64,000 nt of DNA from Erpobdella octoculata (Eukaryota > Annelida > Clitellata > Hirudinida > Erpobdellidae). The notes beneath the pieces are model-generated. The model did no database searches and was not told where the DNA came from. It saw only the letters and a list, made by a program, of their open reading frames with translations. The stretch is taken from contig OZ022239.1 in NCBI GenBank assembly GCA_963978895.1, forward strand, positions 36,498,830-36,562,829, given 5' to 3'. A program made the translations under genes and the position numbers. Numbering within the stretch: the stretch's first letter is position 1; the number at the start of each line of letters is the position of its first letter. Shown here one piece after another: positions 53,025 through 64,000 of the stretch.

Positions 53025-56000
53025 ATGCTTCAGTTTTTTGCTTTGTTTTTGTTTTTGGCAAAAAGTGCAAGGTTTTTAATGTTTAATTTTTTGTGGCAAT
53101 ATATATATATAAACAATTTTTTAAAAGTATTTTTAATTTAGGATAAAGTAATAAAAATAATTTTAAATTTTTATAAAACTGAGGATAGTTTAGTTAAAAA
53201 GAAAATACAGGTTAATTTGTCAGGCTGAAATAAAATTAAATTTAGTTCATAAAAAGTTTTGTTTGAATAAAATTATTTTAATTTATTATTTTAAATAAAA
53301 TGTCAAGTCATATATTAGCAGGAGTTTATTTAAAATTCTATATTTATAGTTTTTATTTTTATTAAAATAATAAATATGAAAAACAATGTATATCTGAGGT
53401 CTAAGTAGTATTGAGGTTTTGTTAGGAATGTAAACTGACATTTTTTTAATTTTTTTAAAATAAAAATAAATAAGTTATTTGTTTATTATTTTTAAATAAA
53501 AATAAATGAAACAAGTTTTTTCTAGGTTTAAAAAAAAATCATTAAATATTTTAGCTATATGCAATTAATACGTTTAAAATCAATTTGATTAATCCTATAA
53601 ATTTTGTGTACTCTTAAATTTGCAATACAAATTGTAAAGAGTTCAAAACGATTCTTCTTTGTTTAATTATTTTAGATCAGATACTATTTGTTGCAATGCT
53701 ATCGGCTGCTTCGACAACTATCCACCTTTTGACGACATGCCCTTACCACACTGTATGGAAGACATGAAGAAACCTCCAACTTTCAACTTGTATACAAGAC
53801 TTAATCCTGTCAATTCTCAACAAGCTGATCCTAATACAATTCCGTAAGTGGGGTTTATTGTGCAAATATTTTATAGTGTTAAACTATTTTTCCACAATTT
53901 TATTTTTTAGAGTAAACTTTCAGCCTAAGTTGAGAACGATATTTGCCACACATGGATGGCAAAGTGATGGCGAAACAAATTGGATGATTGAATTAAAAGA
54001 CGCACTTCTGTCAAGGGTAAATATTTGAGTAAATACCAAATTATTTATTTTACATTATTTTATTGAAAGATTCTTAGAGAGCAACATAGCCCAACTCAGA
54101 ATAAAATAACAACGCATTTTGCTAAATAATATTGTACACTACAGACAAAATTCATCTTCAAAAACTGATAAAACTGATATTACTAGGAAGACGCAAACGT
54201 CATAATAATCAATTGGCAAGAGGGAGCCAATCACATCCTGTATCCTCAATCCGCTTCGAACACTCGTGCCGTAGGTGCCTTAACGTCCCTAGTGATTAAA
54301 AACCTGGTCAGTGCCGGTGGAGCTTCTGTTGAGAATATCTGGTGTATGGGACATAGTCTTGGATCACACGTCTGCGGACATGCAGGCATGCAGATTACCA
54401 TTGGAAGAATTACTGGTTAATGGTTTATTTATTACTTATTATTGGTAGTTTAATTTTAAATAAAAATTTAATTTTGAAATTTTTTTATCTAGTTTAATAA
54501 CTTTACTTTTATTCTTTTTTTGCTGACCCATTTTTGTAATTATAAAACAGAAAATCTGGGTAGCTGTTTCTGCGTACGTTTATAGTTTGGTAGATCACTT
54601 TATCAGTATAATCAGTATGTCAAAAAGCATATCCAACGAAATGTCTAACATATTTGAACTGTAGGTATCCAATTTTTTTTTATCAAATTGTGCACAACGC
54701 CACAAAATAATTTATATAAAAACTCATATTTTTATATTAAATATAATAATGCTTTAAACAGAAACTATAAACCTAAGAGTTCAATAAACTACAACACCAC
54801 TAAGAAAAATGGCTAATTTCTTACATTATATTAGACCCGATAGAAAAATTGCTAATTTCTTAAATTATCTTATCCCCGATAGGTCTTGACCCAGCTGGTC
54901 CTTGGTTTGAAAGTAATAAGGACGTGAAAGTTGGGCTCAACCCATCTTCAGCTCATTACGTAGATATTATTCATACGGACAACGTTTATGGAACAAAACG
55001 TCCACTCGGTAATATTGATTTCTATCCAAGTGGAGGACGTCAGATGCCCGGATGCTTGAGTTAGTTTTTGTATGATCTTTGTTTATTGTTTATTTTGTAC
55101 AATTATTTGTTTATTATCAAACAATTTAATTAACGTAAAACAATTTTTCTAAACAAAAATTTGCCTTATAGTTAAGCTTTATAGTTAATCTACAATTATT
55201 TTATTAACTGTTTCTAAGTCTTGAGAAAGATTTGTTAGAAAATTTCATGTAGAAATTTTTTTTTAATTTAATAAAAAACTTGTCAATATAAAATTGTATT
55301 CCATGATTCAAATTAGTTTAAAATTTTTTAATAAAATCGCCTGGAGAAAAATAATGTTTATTTATGTTTCTAAATAATAAATTCAACCAAGTTTTAATTG
55401 CCAATAATTAAATGTTTTTAAACGCTTTTTTATTAAAACCATTTATTTAACTTCATCTGTTTGTCGTATGTTCAATGATTCGTATTTTCAAATCGAATTT
55501 TAGATAACATGCCTTTATCCAATTGAGCTTGAAATAGAAATGCATTATCGGTGACATGCAATATTCTACTAAATTCAAGTCATACAAATATTTAATAAAA
55601 ATTCAATTAAGAGTCTAATATGTAATATAGGTTATATAATACAACGTCATTTAAGTTTGAAAATCATATATAAAAAATCAAATAAATATATTTTAAAAAT
55701 TTATAACTGTTAAAATTTGCTGAATTGATATAATTTTGTAATTATCTGAAAAAATGTATAAAGATATTGTATTTGGTAATATTTCTCTTTTACTAAAAGT
55801 TTTAGTCCTTAAAAATTGATGGCAAAATTCAAAGAGTAAAAAGTTGAAGATAATACTGTTAAAAAAGATGTCTGAAAGCATGCTTTTATTCAAATGCATT
55901 AAAAAATAAGATAAATTGTACACATAAAAGCGTGAGGCGCAATTTTTGCAATTGTATGAGTGCAAAAGAAACCGCCCCACGCTTTCATGTTTACAATTTT

Positions 56001-57527
56001 TTTGGTGCATTTAAATAAAAGTGTGTTTTTTATAAATATTTTTATTGTATTATTGTCAGTTTAATTTGAAACCATTAAATATGTTAAAATCATGACAACT
56101 TAGTTATGATGGTTAAAATTTATTTTTTCATTTTATAGGTAACTTATTTTACCTATTTAAATGCATTTTTCTAAAACGTTTAAAAATGCCACTTAGCAAG
56201 TAGTTAAAAATTGCTTATATTAGGTTAATTAATATTATATAGAGCTAATAAATATAATGATTTTAATAGTTTAATTACCTAAAAAAATGAAAAACCGATA
56301 AGTTTGTACTGTTTTTTCCAGCTAATACATGTAGCCATAAAACAGCTCCCAAGTACATGATTGAATCTGTGAAAAACGATTGTTTCATTGCCCATGACAG
56401 TTGTACTGACAACTCAAAGATTCCGGTTTGTTTTTTTTATACTATTTATAGTAACTTCACCGCCGGTATTGTATGCTTTGAAATTTTAATTGTCTGTAAA
56501 CACGTGTTTTGTTATTAAAAAAAATTTAATTTTCATGTCTGCAACATTTGAGTATCAGCTATACTGAAAAAAAACCAGCAAGTAAGCCTGTAGCATTTTT
56601 GGATTGTGGACAACAACTATACTAACAAGTAATTATAATATAAAAATTAAAAACGTGCTTTTGAGAAATGCTCTAACAGCGACAAAATTTCATAGCAAAA
56701 TCGAATCGTGGAAATAATATCCCGCCAAATATAGTTTTTGTCGGACATCTTTGTACATCCAAATAATTGAATGATAATAAAAGCACGTACAAAATTGAAA
56801 TTAAAAATTTTGAAACCACGCTTTAAAGCAAAGTTCTAACGGTGACAAAAACTCCTAGCAAAATTGTATTCTAAAAACATTAATATCTTGGTCAATAGTT
56901 AATAAATTTTTTTATATTTACTATAACGTTGAGGGTTTTCGTTGTCATTATCACTGCAGATATCCTAGAACATCCCCAAAACATCCGCGGACATCCGGAC
57001 AAGTAAAAGTTATTAAAAGCGTACAGTAAACACAAATAACTTTTTCCAATTTGGCGGTAATAAAAAAACAGTAAACACGAATTTTGTGTTTGAAAAAATC
57101 TAGACACTAAATTTTAAAGCTATTAAATTTTTGGCTTTTAAGACATTAAAAAAAATACTGTTTTGTCTCAGATATTTTTAGAAACATTTTTTTTGTGGAT
57201 GCCTAAGCTTTAAAAAAATATAATCCTAAAATTCAACGTTCCTAAGGTGAGGCGGTTTGAACTGCGCCTTACTTATCAGTCAGTCAGGACTCATATATAG
57301 ATCAGCTGGTTGAATAATGTTCTGACTTATTCATTGCCTTGTTCAACAATTAATTTATATGAATTGCTTATATTTAAAACATTGTTATTTTCCAGGGCTC
57401 CTGCCAAAAATGCTCAGAAAACTCATTTTGTGCTTATCTTGGATATGCAGCCGACAAATCACTCGTGAAAACCGGATTAATGTACTTGAAAACATTAAAG
57501 AAAGCGCCATACTGTGTAATAGCTTAA
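53025..57527 (+). CDS. Secreted lipase, pancreatic-lipase family (LipB)
   Basis: Exons: 53025-53071, 53676-53843, 53911-54016, 54187-54415, 54883-55059, 56322-56425, 57396-57527; GT-AG introns; 320 aa. Signal peptide MLQFFALFLFLAKSA. HGW oxyanion loop at 86-88, nucleophile S164 in the canonical GHSLG, D186 in GLDPAGPWFE, H248 in CSH. Lid Cys241-Cys246 spans four residues. No PLAT domain and no heparin-type C-terminus. It would hydrolyse an acyl ester of lipid outside the cell; phospholipase A1-like specificity is inferred from the short lid. Introns align with LipA outside transposons, so A and B arose from the more recent duplication. The start is the first ATG, directly before the signal peptide and aligned across paralogues. 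Confidence 0.93.
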
Positions 57528-59645
57528 CAGTACTCATACAATTTTTTTATCAAAATTAACAAAAAAGAACATATAACAAAAACAGATGCGTATTTTTTCA
57601 AAACATTAAAACATTAAACTTTTTTATGGTGGTATATTACTTTGTTTTAATTGACTGGTTGATATGTTAATTGAAAAACAAGTAATACGAAAAATTGAAA
57701 ATATTCAAAGACATGCTTTCAATTGTCACTCTTTTAAAAACATGATGGTTGGGTTGGTTTGGCAGAAATAGACTCAGACAACTCTGGTTATTACTAATTC
57801 AAAATATCAAATCAATATTTATATAACTAATCAAATAAAAAATAAGCTTAGTTTTAATGCTTGTAAAAAATATCAATTATTTATTGATAGGATTTGTTTT
57901 TAGCTTATTTTTTTCACCAAAGCAATTGTAATAAATGTAAACAACATATCATTACATCAACTAATTTGATTATTCTGGTAAAAAAACCATTTTTAATACA
58001 GTACAATTGTTAGTTTAATCTTTGAAGGTAGACTGGTTAGACTGCTTAATCAATTTTCCAGCGCCGTATTTATAGAAATAACAGTAAAAACTGTTTGCAT
58101 CAACATGCAATTTGTATAAAGTAGTCCTGAATTTTTTTTTAAATGTTAAAAAAGGAGCTGAATATAGATATAATCTTATATAAATCGGTACATCCCTGCT
58201 GTTGTGGTGTTCTTTCAACTAAAAAAAGATGGAATCTTTTAATATTTGTTTATTTGAAAAACCACTTGGAATTAGCTTCTAGAGTCACTAAGTACCTACG
58301 TTTAAAAAAAATAATACAAATCATGAAAACGCTGTATGCGTTAAACATTAAACAGAAAAATGTAAAACAACTACATAAAAAATTATAACTATAAAAAAAC
58401 ATAAACTCCACGGATGACAAAATACAATTGAAAATCTTTCCAAAAATAATAATTAACCAATCAGAAAAGGTTGAGTTATGAAAGTAAAAAAACTGTCATT
58501 AATAGACTGAGAAAGAAGCTTGTTGTTAGTAATACTCATAACAAAACTAAAAAGCTGACTGCTGAAAACCAAAATTTACTAGAAGACTACTCAATAAACG
58601 AAAGCACACACGCAATGAACATTATTTAAAAATAAAGATGAACTAGTAATCGAGTTTAGTCATAAGCAAATCTTATAGTCAAGTTAATTTTTAATTTATT
58701 TTTATTTTTGACAGAATAATTATAATGCTATGCGGCAGTTTTAATTGGCATTGAATACCTTTAGTATACTTTAAATCTTCTTGAAAAACGACGTTTTCAT
58801 GATTTAACAATAAATCTGAAAGCAGATTTATGCTCTGTCCTCAGAAAATTTAAAATAGAACTGGATAGAAAAAATTAATTTCACACAGAGGTGGGTTAGG
58901 TTTGGTCTAAGTTTTTTGACACTTGCGTGGGTGGAGTTAGGTTGAAAAAATTTAAAAAAATGTTTAACTAACGAAAATATTTTTAACTGTGTGTTGGGTT
59001 GGGCTAGACAATTTAACATTTTAGGCTGGATGGGTTGAAAAAGTGGGTTGGATTGCCAAAAATAGACCCATGTGCATCTCTGGATTTGCATATTAAAAAT
59101 CAACTATGTACAACCATTAGAAAATTGCTTTAAAAACCTTTGGAAGAGTTGCAACCTCAGCATGCAGTTTCATTTATACGAGCAACATTTGACATTCAAT
59201 CTGATCAATAAGAATGAAAATTTTAATTTTAGTTTTGTAATAAGCGTTTTAAAATCCAAATAAGTTTCTAATAAATTGGCTCAGACACATTCTGTTGGGG
59301 GAATATTTGAGTTTTTTTACAAATAAACTAAAACCATCAGATATGATGAGCTCTGGGGATATAAATCGCTAACAGGAATTTACTTGTTTTTAACAAACCA
59401 AATCAAATGGATGTTTATTAGTAGGTAGTTTTTATTTAAAAAATTAGGTTGCATTGAAATAAAGCTTTTAAAATTTTTATTAAAAAAATAGTTTCTATTG
59501 CAATGGTTTTAACGTAGCTTATAATCAAATCCAAAAATTACTTTTCAAAATAAACACTTGAGGTTATACAATGTAAAAATGTTATTTTCTCAGTAAAACT
59601 AAAAAATTAATCTATCAGAAGTATTATTGAATGGTCCTTTAGTTG
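57528..59645. other. LipB-LipC spacer
   Basis: No gene recognised. 57528-57720 matches the LipA 3' flank. At 58880-59085, GAGGTGGGTTAGGTTTGG and GGGTTGGGCTAGAC with an ACCCATGTGCATCTCTG end look like a decayed hAT-type repeat of about 200 bp; no clean target duplication found. Other frames are AT-rich and featureless. Confidence 0.5.
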
Positions 59646-59746
59646 TTTGATAACATTGTCAATCAGTTGAGGAGATTCATTTTTTTGTAGTTATTTCAGG
59701 AGAACTTTGATATGAGTTAAATTTAAATAGCTTGCTCTGTGCGATT
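59646..59746 (+). promoter_or_regulatory. LipC proximal promoter blocks
   Basis: TTTGATAACATTGTCAA (59646-59662, 137 bases before the ATG) is identical over all 17 bases to the LipB block. AAATTTAAATAGCTTGCTCT with GTGCGATT (59719-59746, 64 bases before the ATG) matches LipB at 23 of 28 positions. Same order and spacing. Confidence 0.65.
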
Positions 59747-59782
59747 ATAGGCGTGAGTGAAGTTTTCACTAAAACAGAAGCA

Positions 59783-62125
59783 ATGTATCGCTTGTCTGTT
59801 GGCCTGTTGCTGGTTTGTCTGGCAGGAAGTGCAAAGTACTTAATTTTACCTTTTTTGTTTTTCGTTAGCTCTAAGAGTTTCAGTAAATATTTTTATTTTA
59901 AAACTTGTCAATTAAAAATTATTTATTTTAGAGCTTGTAAATAAGAAAAGCAATTTGAATTGGTAATGGCTTGACGATCCTGTAAGAATATTTCAGCTGA
60001 AACTAAAATTTAAGCACCGCCCAATTTTTAAATACAAATAATTACAATCCGTCATTTTACTTTACACAAATTTAAATCAATTTCTTTTAAAGTTTCTTCT
60101 TGATTATTATTAACTAAAAATATAAATCTCCAACAATTGTTTCAGGTCAGACACCATTTGTTGCAATGCCATCGGTTGCTTCAACGAACAGCCCCCTTTC
60201 AACCACATGCCTTTACCACTCTGCATGGAAGACATGAAGAAACCTCCTCTTTATTATTTATTCACAAGACTAAATCCAACCGTTCCTCAACTAGCTGGTC
60301 CAACTACAATTCCGTGAGTAATAAATAAATAAAACAAATATGAAACTCTTTTAGTTTCTTACATTTGGTCAATATATTTTTAGGCCAAACTTTCAGCCTA
60401 ATTTGAGAACAATTTTTGTGGCACATGGCTATATAAACGATGGAGATACCAGGTGGCTGGTAACGTTGAAAGATGCTTTAGTAGCAAGGGTACTTTCTTC
60501 TACTTATATTTATAAAAAATGTAATTTATGTGAAATATTTTCTAACGTTTTTATCGTTTTTGTTATGAAAAACTGAAATACATAATCAACAGGAAAACGC
60601 AAATGTCATCATAATCGATTGGGAAGAAGGAGCGAATAATATCTATTATCCTCAATCTGCTGCCAACACCCGCTCCGTTGGGGCGTATACCTCTCTAGTC
60701 ATTAACAAGCTCATCACGGCCGGGGGAGCTTCTGCTCAAAACATCTGGTGCATGGGTCATAGTCTGGGGGCCCACCTCTGCGGACATGCTGGCATGCAGA
60801 TTAAAATTGGAAGAGTTACCGGTTATTAGCGTTGTTGTTTTTTCAATTTAAGGCGCAAACCGAATTTTTACTGTATAGGAAGTTTTCTGAAAGTCTAAAT
60901 GTAATAATGTCTGAAAAAAGTAAATTTTTTTTTAAAACCTAAACGATTTTCAAAACATTTAGCTAACGTTGTTATGTTTATCGAAAATAAGATACTTTCT
61001 TCAAATATGATCTTATTAGAAAAAAACTTTCCAATTGTTACGTTAGGTATGGATCCAGCCGGGCCATGGTTTGAACACATTGATGATGTGAAAGTTGGAA
61101 TCAACCCATCCTCTGCCTACTACGTAGATATTATTCATACGGACAATGTTTATGGAACGGCTCGTCCACTCGGTCATATAGATTTCTATCCAAACGGAGG
61201 AAATCAAATGCCAGGATGCATGTGTTAGTTTGAGTTGAGTTTTTTTTTATTAAATTAACTTTTACAATATTTAATTAGAATTTTATAACAAAAAACGAAG
61301 CGTGCGTCAAGTGCTGGTTTTTATTAAACTTATAAAATTACAGAATGTTTATTTCTGGTGAGAATTGTACACAAACTTTTCAAAATTCAACAAAACAATT
61401 GTTTGATTTTGTCCGTTTTTAATTGAGAAGAGACGAGCTAAGACGTGTCTGAAAAAAACCACTTATCATTATTTAATAAATTTTTCTAACGTTTTAAAAT
61501 TATTGCTTGATAATAATTTATGAAATAATCCAAAATAACAGAAATTCTGTAACACTGTTTTTAGTGAAAATTTTTCACGCATTGAATTTGTTATAGTCAT
61601 AAATTTTATGAATTATAAACAACTTTATATTTTTAGTTTTGTTAAAGATTAAAAAAATGAAATTATTATAGTAAATTTTGTGCGTGTTTCAGCTAACGTC
61701 TGCAGCCATATGGAAGTAACAAAGTACATGATTGAATCAGTAAAAAATGACTGCTTCAAAGCCTATGAAATTTGTTCTGACAGCTCAAGGATTCCGGTAT
61801 CAATTTTTTAATTGCTTGTAAAATAAAACATTAAAATGAATAAGATTACAATTGAAACTTATAAATAAATTATAATGCCCTGTGTTTGGACTAGAATGTG
61901 AATTTTTCTTTAAGTAGTTTTTTTTTATATTTTCAAGTGTGACTTTAGTCGTTTGACTTCTTAATGATGTTGAATAAATAATTTTTTAATTAGCGTTCCT
62001 GTGAAAGATGCTCTGAAAACTCCGTTTGTGCTTACCTCGGTTATGCAGCTGACAAATCACTACTGAGAACTGGCTACATGTATTTGACAACTAAAAGAAA
62101 CTCACCGTATTGTGAAAATCGTTAA
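59783..62125 (+). CDS. Secreted lipase, pancreatic-lipase family (LipC)
   Basis: Exons: 59783-59835, 60146-60313, 60384-60489, 60593-60821, 61047-61223, 61693-61796, 61994-62125; GT-AG introns of 70-469 bp; 322 aa. Signal peptide MYRLSVGLLLVCLAGSA. Oxyanion-loop HGY, nucleophile S166 in GHSLG, D188 in GMDPAGPWFE, H250 in CSH; four-residue lid. It is the most diverged of the three and the most compact. An in-frame ATG 51 bases upstream (59732) exists, but it would place extra residues before the hydrophobic signal, and the paralogues support the start at 59783. A repeat end (CGAAGCGTGCGTCAAG) has landed in intron 5. Confidence 0.94.
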
Positions 62126-63189
62126 CCATCGAAACATTTTTATTGACCATTTTTAAAAAAGTTTTGTTTGATCCAAATTGAATTAATATTCGTTGACCCT
62201 TTCATAAAGAAGTGTTTTTCTATTGTTTCGTGTTTTAAATTCGTATGATACAAAATAACTTTCAAGTTATTTTCTTGACTTGTGTTGCATTTGAAAAAAC
62301 AAATCCATAGCCTGATAACGAAATTGATTGTAAGTTGTAAGTTTTGTGTAAATGAATTAGTCAACGATTTCGGTTTTATTTTCGTTTGTTTACTTTGACT
62401 TGTCTCTAATAGTTCGTCCATACTAAAATATTATTATTGTTATTATTGTATCTATTGTTATTAGTATTGCATTATTATCGTTTATCGTCAACATATTTAT
62501 CTGATAAATCTGATCATCATTGTCTGCCACTGCTAAGAAGTCCGATTTGCTAAAACAGTACAAATATAAACATTTATTAAACAACAATCGAACAGAGCCC
62601 AGGCTCTAAAAAGTTTGAAGACTAGAAAAGTTCTTCTAGGTTATAAAATTTCCAATTAATAATTTTTAGCCAAGATGTTTAAGAGCAACTTGAATGTATG
62701 ACTGTCCAATATTAATTGCTCCAATTAAAATCTGATAAAATTTAGTCACAATCAATGCTGACATCAGGAACTACGTTCTAATAAATTCTAATTCGTCAAT
62801 ATTGTTTAAACTTTGATTGTGCTTAAAATTTTGTTGAATAAATAATTACTTCAATGTCACAATTAAATTCAAATTTAATGGTAACTGATTGAAATCGTTT
62901 TAAAAAGAGATTAAATTGACTTTGTTGAAAATTTCAGCTTGAAAAATCATTGAAATTGAATAAAAAAAGTAAAGTTTTAATTTTACTAAATTACTTTTAA
63001 AATAGATTCATATAATTAGAAAATTTAACATTTTGAGAATCGATCGATTAAGTTAATTTCTTTGTGAAGACGTCCGAAAAATAAGAAAAGGGAGAGTCGA
63101 TTTTTCATGTCTGGGTCATTACTTAAATTTTAAAGATGTCACGAGTTAGACTTTTTTAATTTTTTGGCTCGGGCTCGGGTTTTTTGAGG
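62126..63189. other. LipC downstream region
   Basis: No gene recognised. AT-rich; the TTATTATTGTTATTATTGTA run near 62431-62450 and the GGCTCGGGCTCGGG patch at 63167 are the only notable features. Confidence 0.5.
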
Positions 63190-63190
63190 C

Positions 63191-63407
63191 GCTGGTGGCA
63201 GAGCTGTAGAGCGTTCGCCTGTCAATCGTTAGGTCGGCAGTTCAAACCTCGCCGGCGTCACCAGCGTAACTCCCTTAAGCAAGGAGTTCACTCGCATTTG
63301 CTGGGGTAGGCGCCTATAAATGGCTGCCTTTGCAAGTACCCTCCCTCTAAAGATGGCGCTCCCGTAATGGACTTTGCCGATAAGGGAGCGCCTAATCAAA
63401 TGATTAA

Positions 63408-63440
<33 letters not shown>

Positions 63441-63441
63441 T
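63191..63441 (+). mobile_element. tRNA-headed SINE, copy 3
   Basis: Head GCTGGTGGCAGAGC at 63191 to CACCAGC ending at 63265 (acceptor strands pair 7 of 7), B-box GTTCAAACC, shared body, then GGCGCTCCCGTAATGG and a palindromic GGGAGCGCC block, ending in (ATT)n. The tail differs from copy 2, so there are at least two tail subfamilies. Confidence 0.88.
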
Positions 63442-63529
63442 TCAATCTTCAAACCTTCGGGGTTAGGTTCGGGTTTTAAAATTAATAATTTTCGTGTCCG
63501 GGTGAGTTGGGGTTATACTATTTTCATAT

Positions 63530-63850
63530 TTCTAGGTCAGTCCAGCGCCACCGGGATATATACTCAACTGTATACCATTTATGGAACTCGTGATGGAATA
63601 ATTATTCCTTGCGTATTTGCTCTACTCCCGAATAAATTGAAAGCTACTTACGCGACACTTTTAATGAAATTTAGAGAGTTAGAATCAAGACTGGAACCAC
63701 AAACCGTCATCACCGATTTGGAACGAGCTGGGAATGCATTCACCAATGTGTTCAGTCCATAAATTCATGGCAGCCACTTATACTTTGGATAGTGCCTTAT
63801 AGCGTAAAATTTAAGAGTTTGAAAAATTTGACTAGATGGTTTAGTAGAGT
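63530..63850 (+). pseudogene. MULE transposase DDE-region remnant
   Basis: After an acceptor-like ATATTTCTAG: TGIYTQLYTIYG, IIIPCVFALLPNK, TYATLLMKF and VITDLERAGNAFTNVF, the middle of a MULE transposase catalytic domain with its conserved Asp. The expected continuation IHGSHLYFG is present after a stop at 63760, followed by further stops. The N-terminal part, including the first catalytic Asp, is not seen. Confidence 0.78.
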
Positions 63851-64000
63851 ATTCAACATTCTAAATATAATAAATATATTTCTCCTGTCCCGAACTGTCC
63901 GCGCCTAATGGTCCTGCGACAAATTGCCCTAGAACCGATGCAGACCTGAAATTATTGAACCTTTCGTCAGCTCTGTGGTGCAGGTGTCAATGTCAAGAAT

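Noticed and set aside
59732..59782. Upstream in-frame ATG as LipC start
   Set aside because: It would bury the signal peptide behind 17 residues; the paralogues align at 59783 and the promoter spacing also fits that start.

Overview
This is a repeat-rich, AT-rich piece of an animal nuclear genome, almost certainly an invertebrate. Evidence: spliced genes with GT-AG introns and a secreted pancreatic-lipase-family cluster; Gypsy LTR, L2/CR1-like and I-like non-LTR retrotransposons; hAT, MULE and TA-target DNA elements; tRNA-headed and poly(A) SINEs; and many long (TA)n arrays. The phylum cannot be fixed from the sequence alone. There is no bacterial-style operon, CRISPR array or rRNA operon.

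Host genes: the only host genes I can support are three tandem, same-strand lipase paralogues, LipA (18097-33144), LipB (53025-57527) and LipC (59783-62125). Each has seven coding exons; exons 2-7 are identical in length in all three (168, 106, 229, 177, 104 and 132 nt). They encode secreted proteins of 320-322 aa with an intact Ser-Asp-His triad, no PLAT domain and a lid of only four residues between two cysteines, as expected for phospholipase A1-like members of the family. LipB and LipC share a positionally conserved proximal promoter that LipA lacks. LipA has also been swollen by transposons: its intron 4 is 7.2 kb and its intron 6 is 5.5 kb, against 0.2-1.0 kb in the sisters.

Layout: 1-3096 is a decayed Gypsy element split by an L2-like LINE. 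3097-3800 is a reversed LINE endonuclease. 4038-8817 is a complete, apparently young Gypsy element (171-bp LTRs, GAGAG target duplication, one 1444-codon gag-pol frame). 10.5 kb holds a tRNA-headed SINE and 12.4-16.6 kb a reversed, interrupted I-like LINE. 18.1-33.1 kb is LipA with nested transposons (two LINEs, two 21-bp-repeat TA elements, one hAT, one hairpin element carrying a 5S-rRNA promoter-like sequence, several CT-rich repeats). 33.7-44.5 kb is a gene-free zone of foldback elements, hairpin elements, hAT, P/THAP-like and Gypsy remnants and TA arrays. 44.9-50.5 kb holds two large foldback elements, one a MULE with a 9-bp target duplication. 50.5-51.9 kb is a 156-bp tandem array inside another interspersed element. 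53-62.1 kb is LipB and LipC, and 63.2-63.9 kb is a SINE and a MULE transposase remnant.

Main points of interest: (i) a hairpin (foldback) element family whose end carries an apparently complete 5S rRNA internal promoter region; (ii) several inverted-repeat transposons of different superfamilies whose arms are built from 20-21-bp tandem units, two of which share the same inner motif GTCGCTAGAGTTAC; (iii) the lipase promoter and intron divergence; (iv) a SINE and a LINE sharing a 3' tail.
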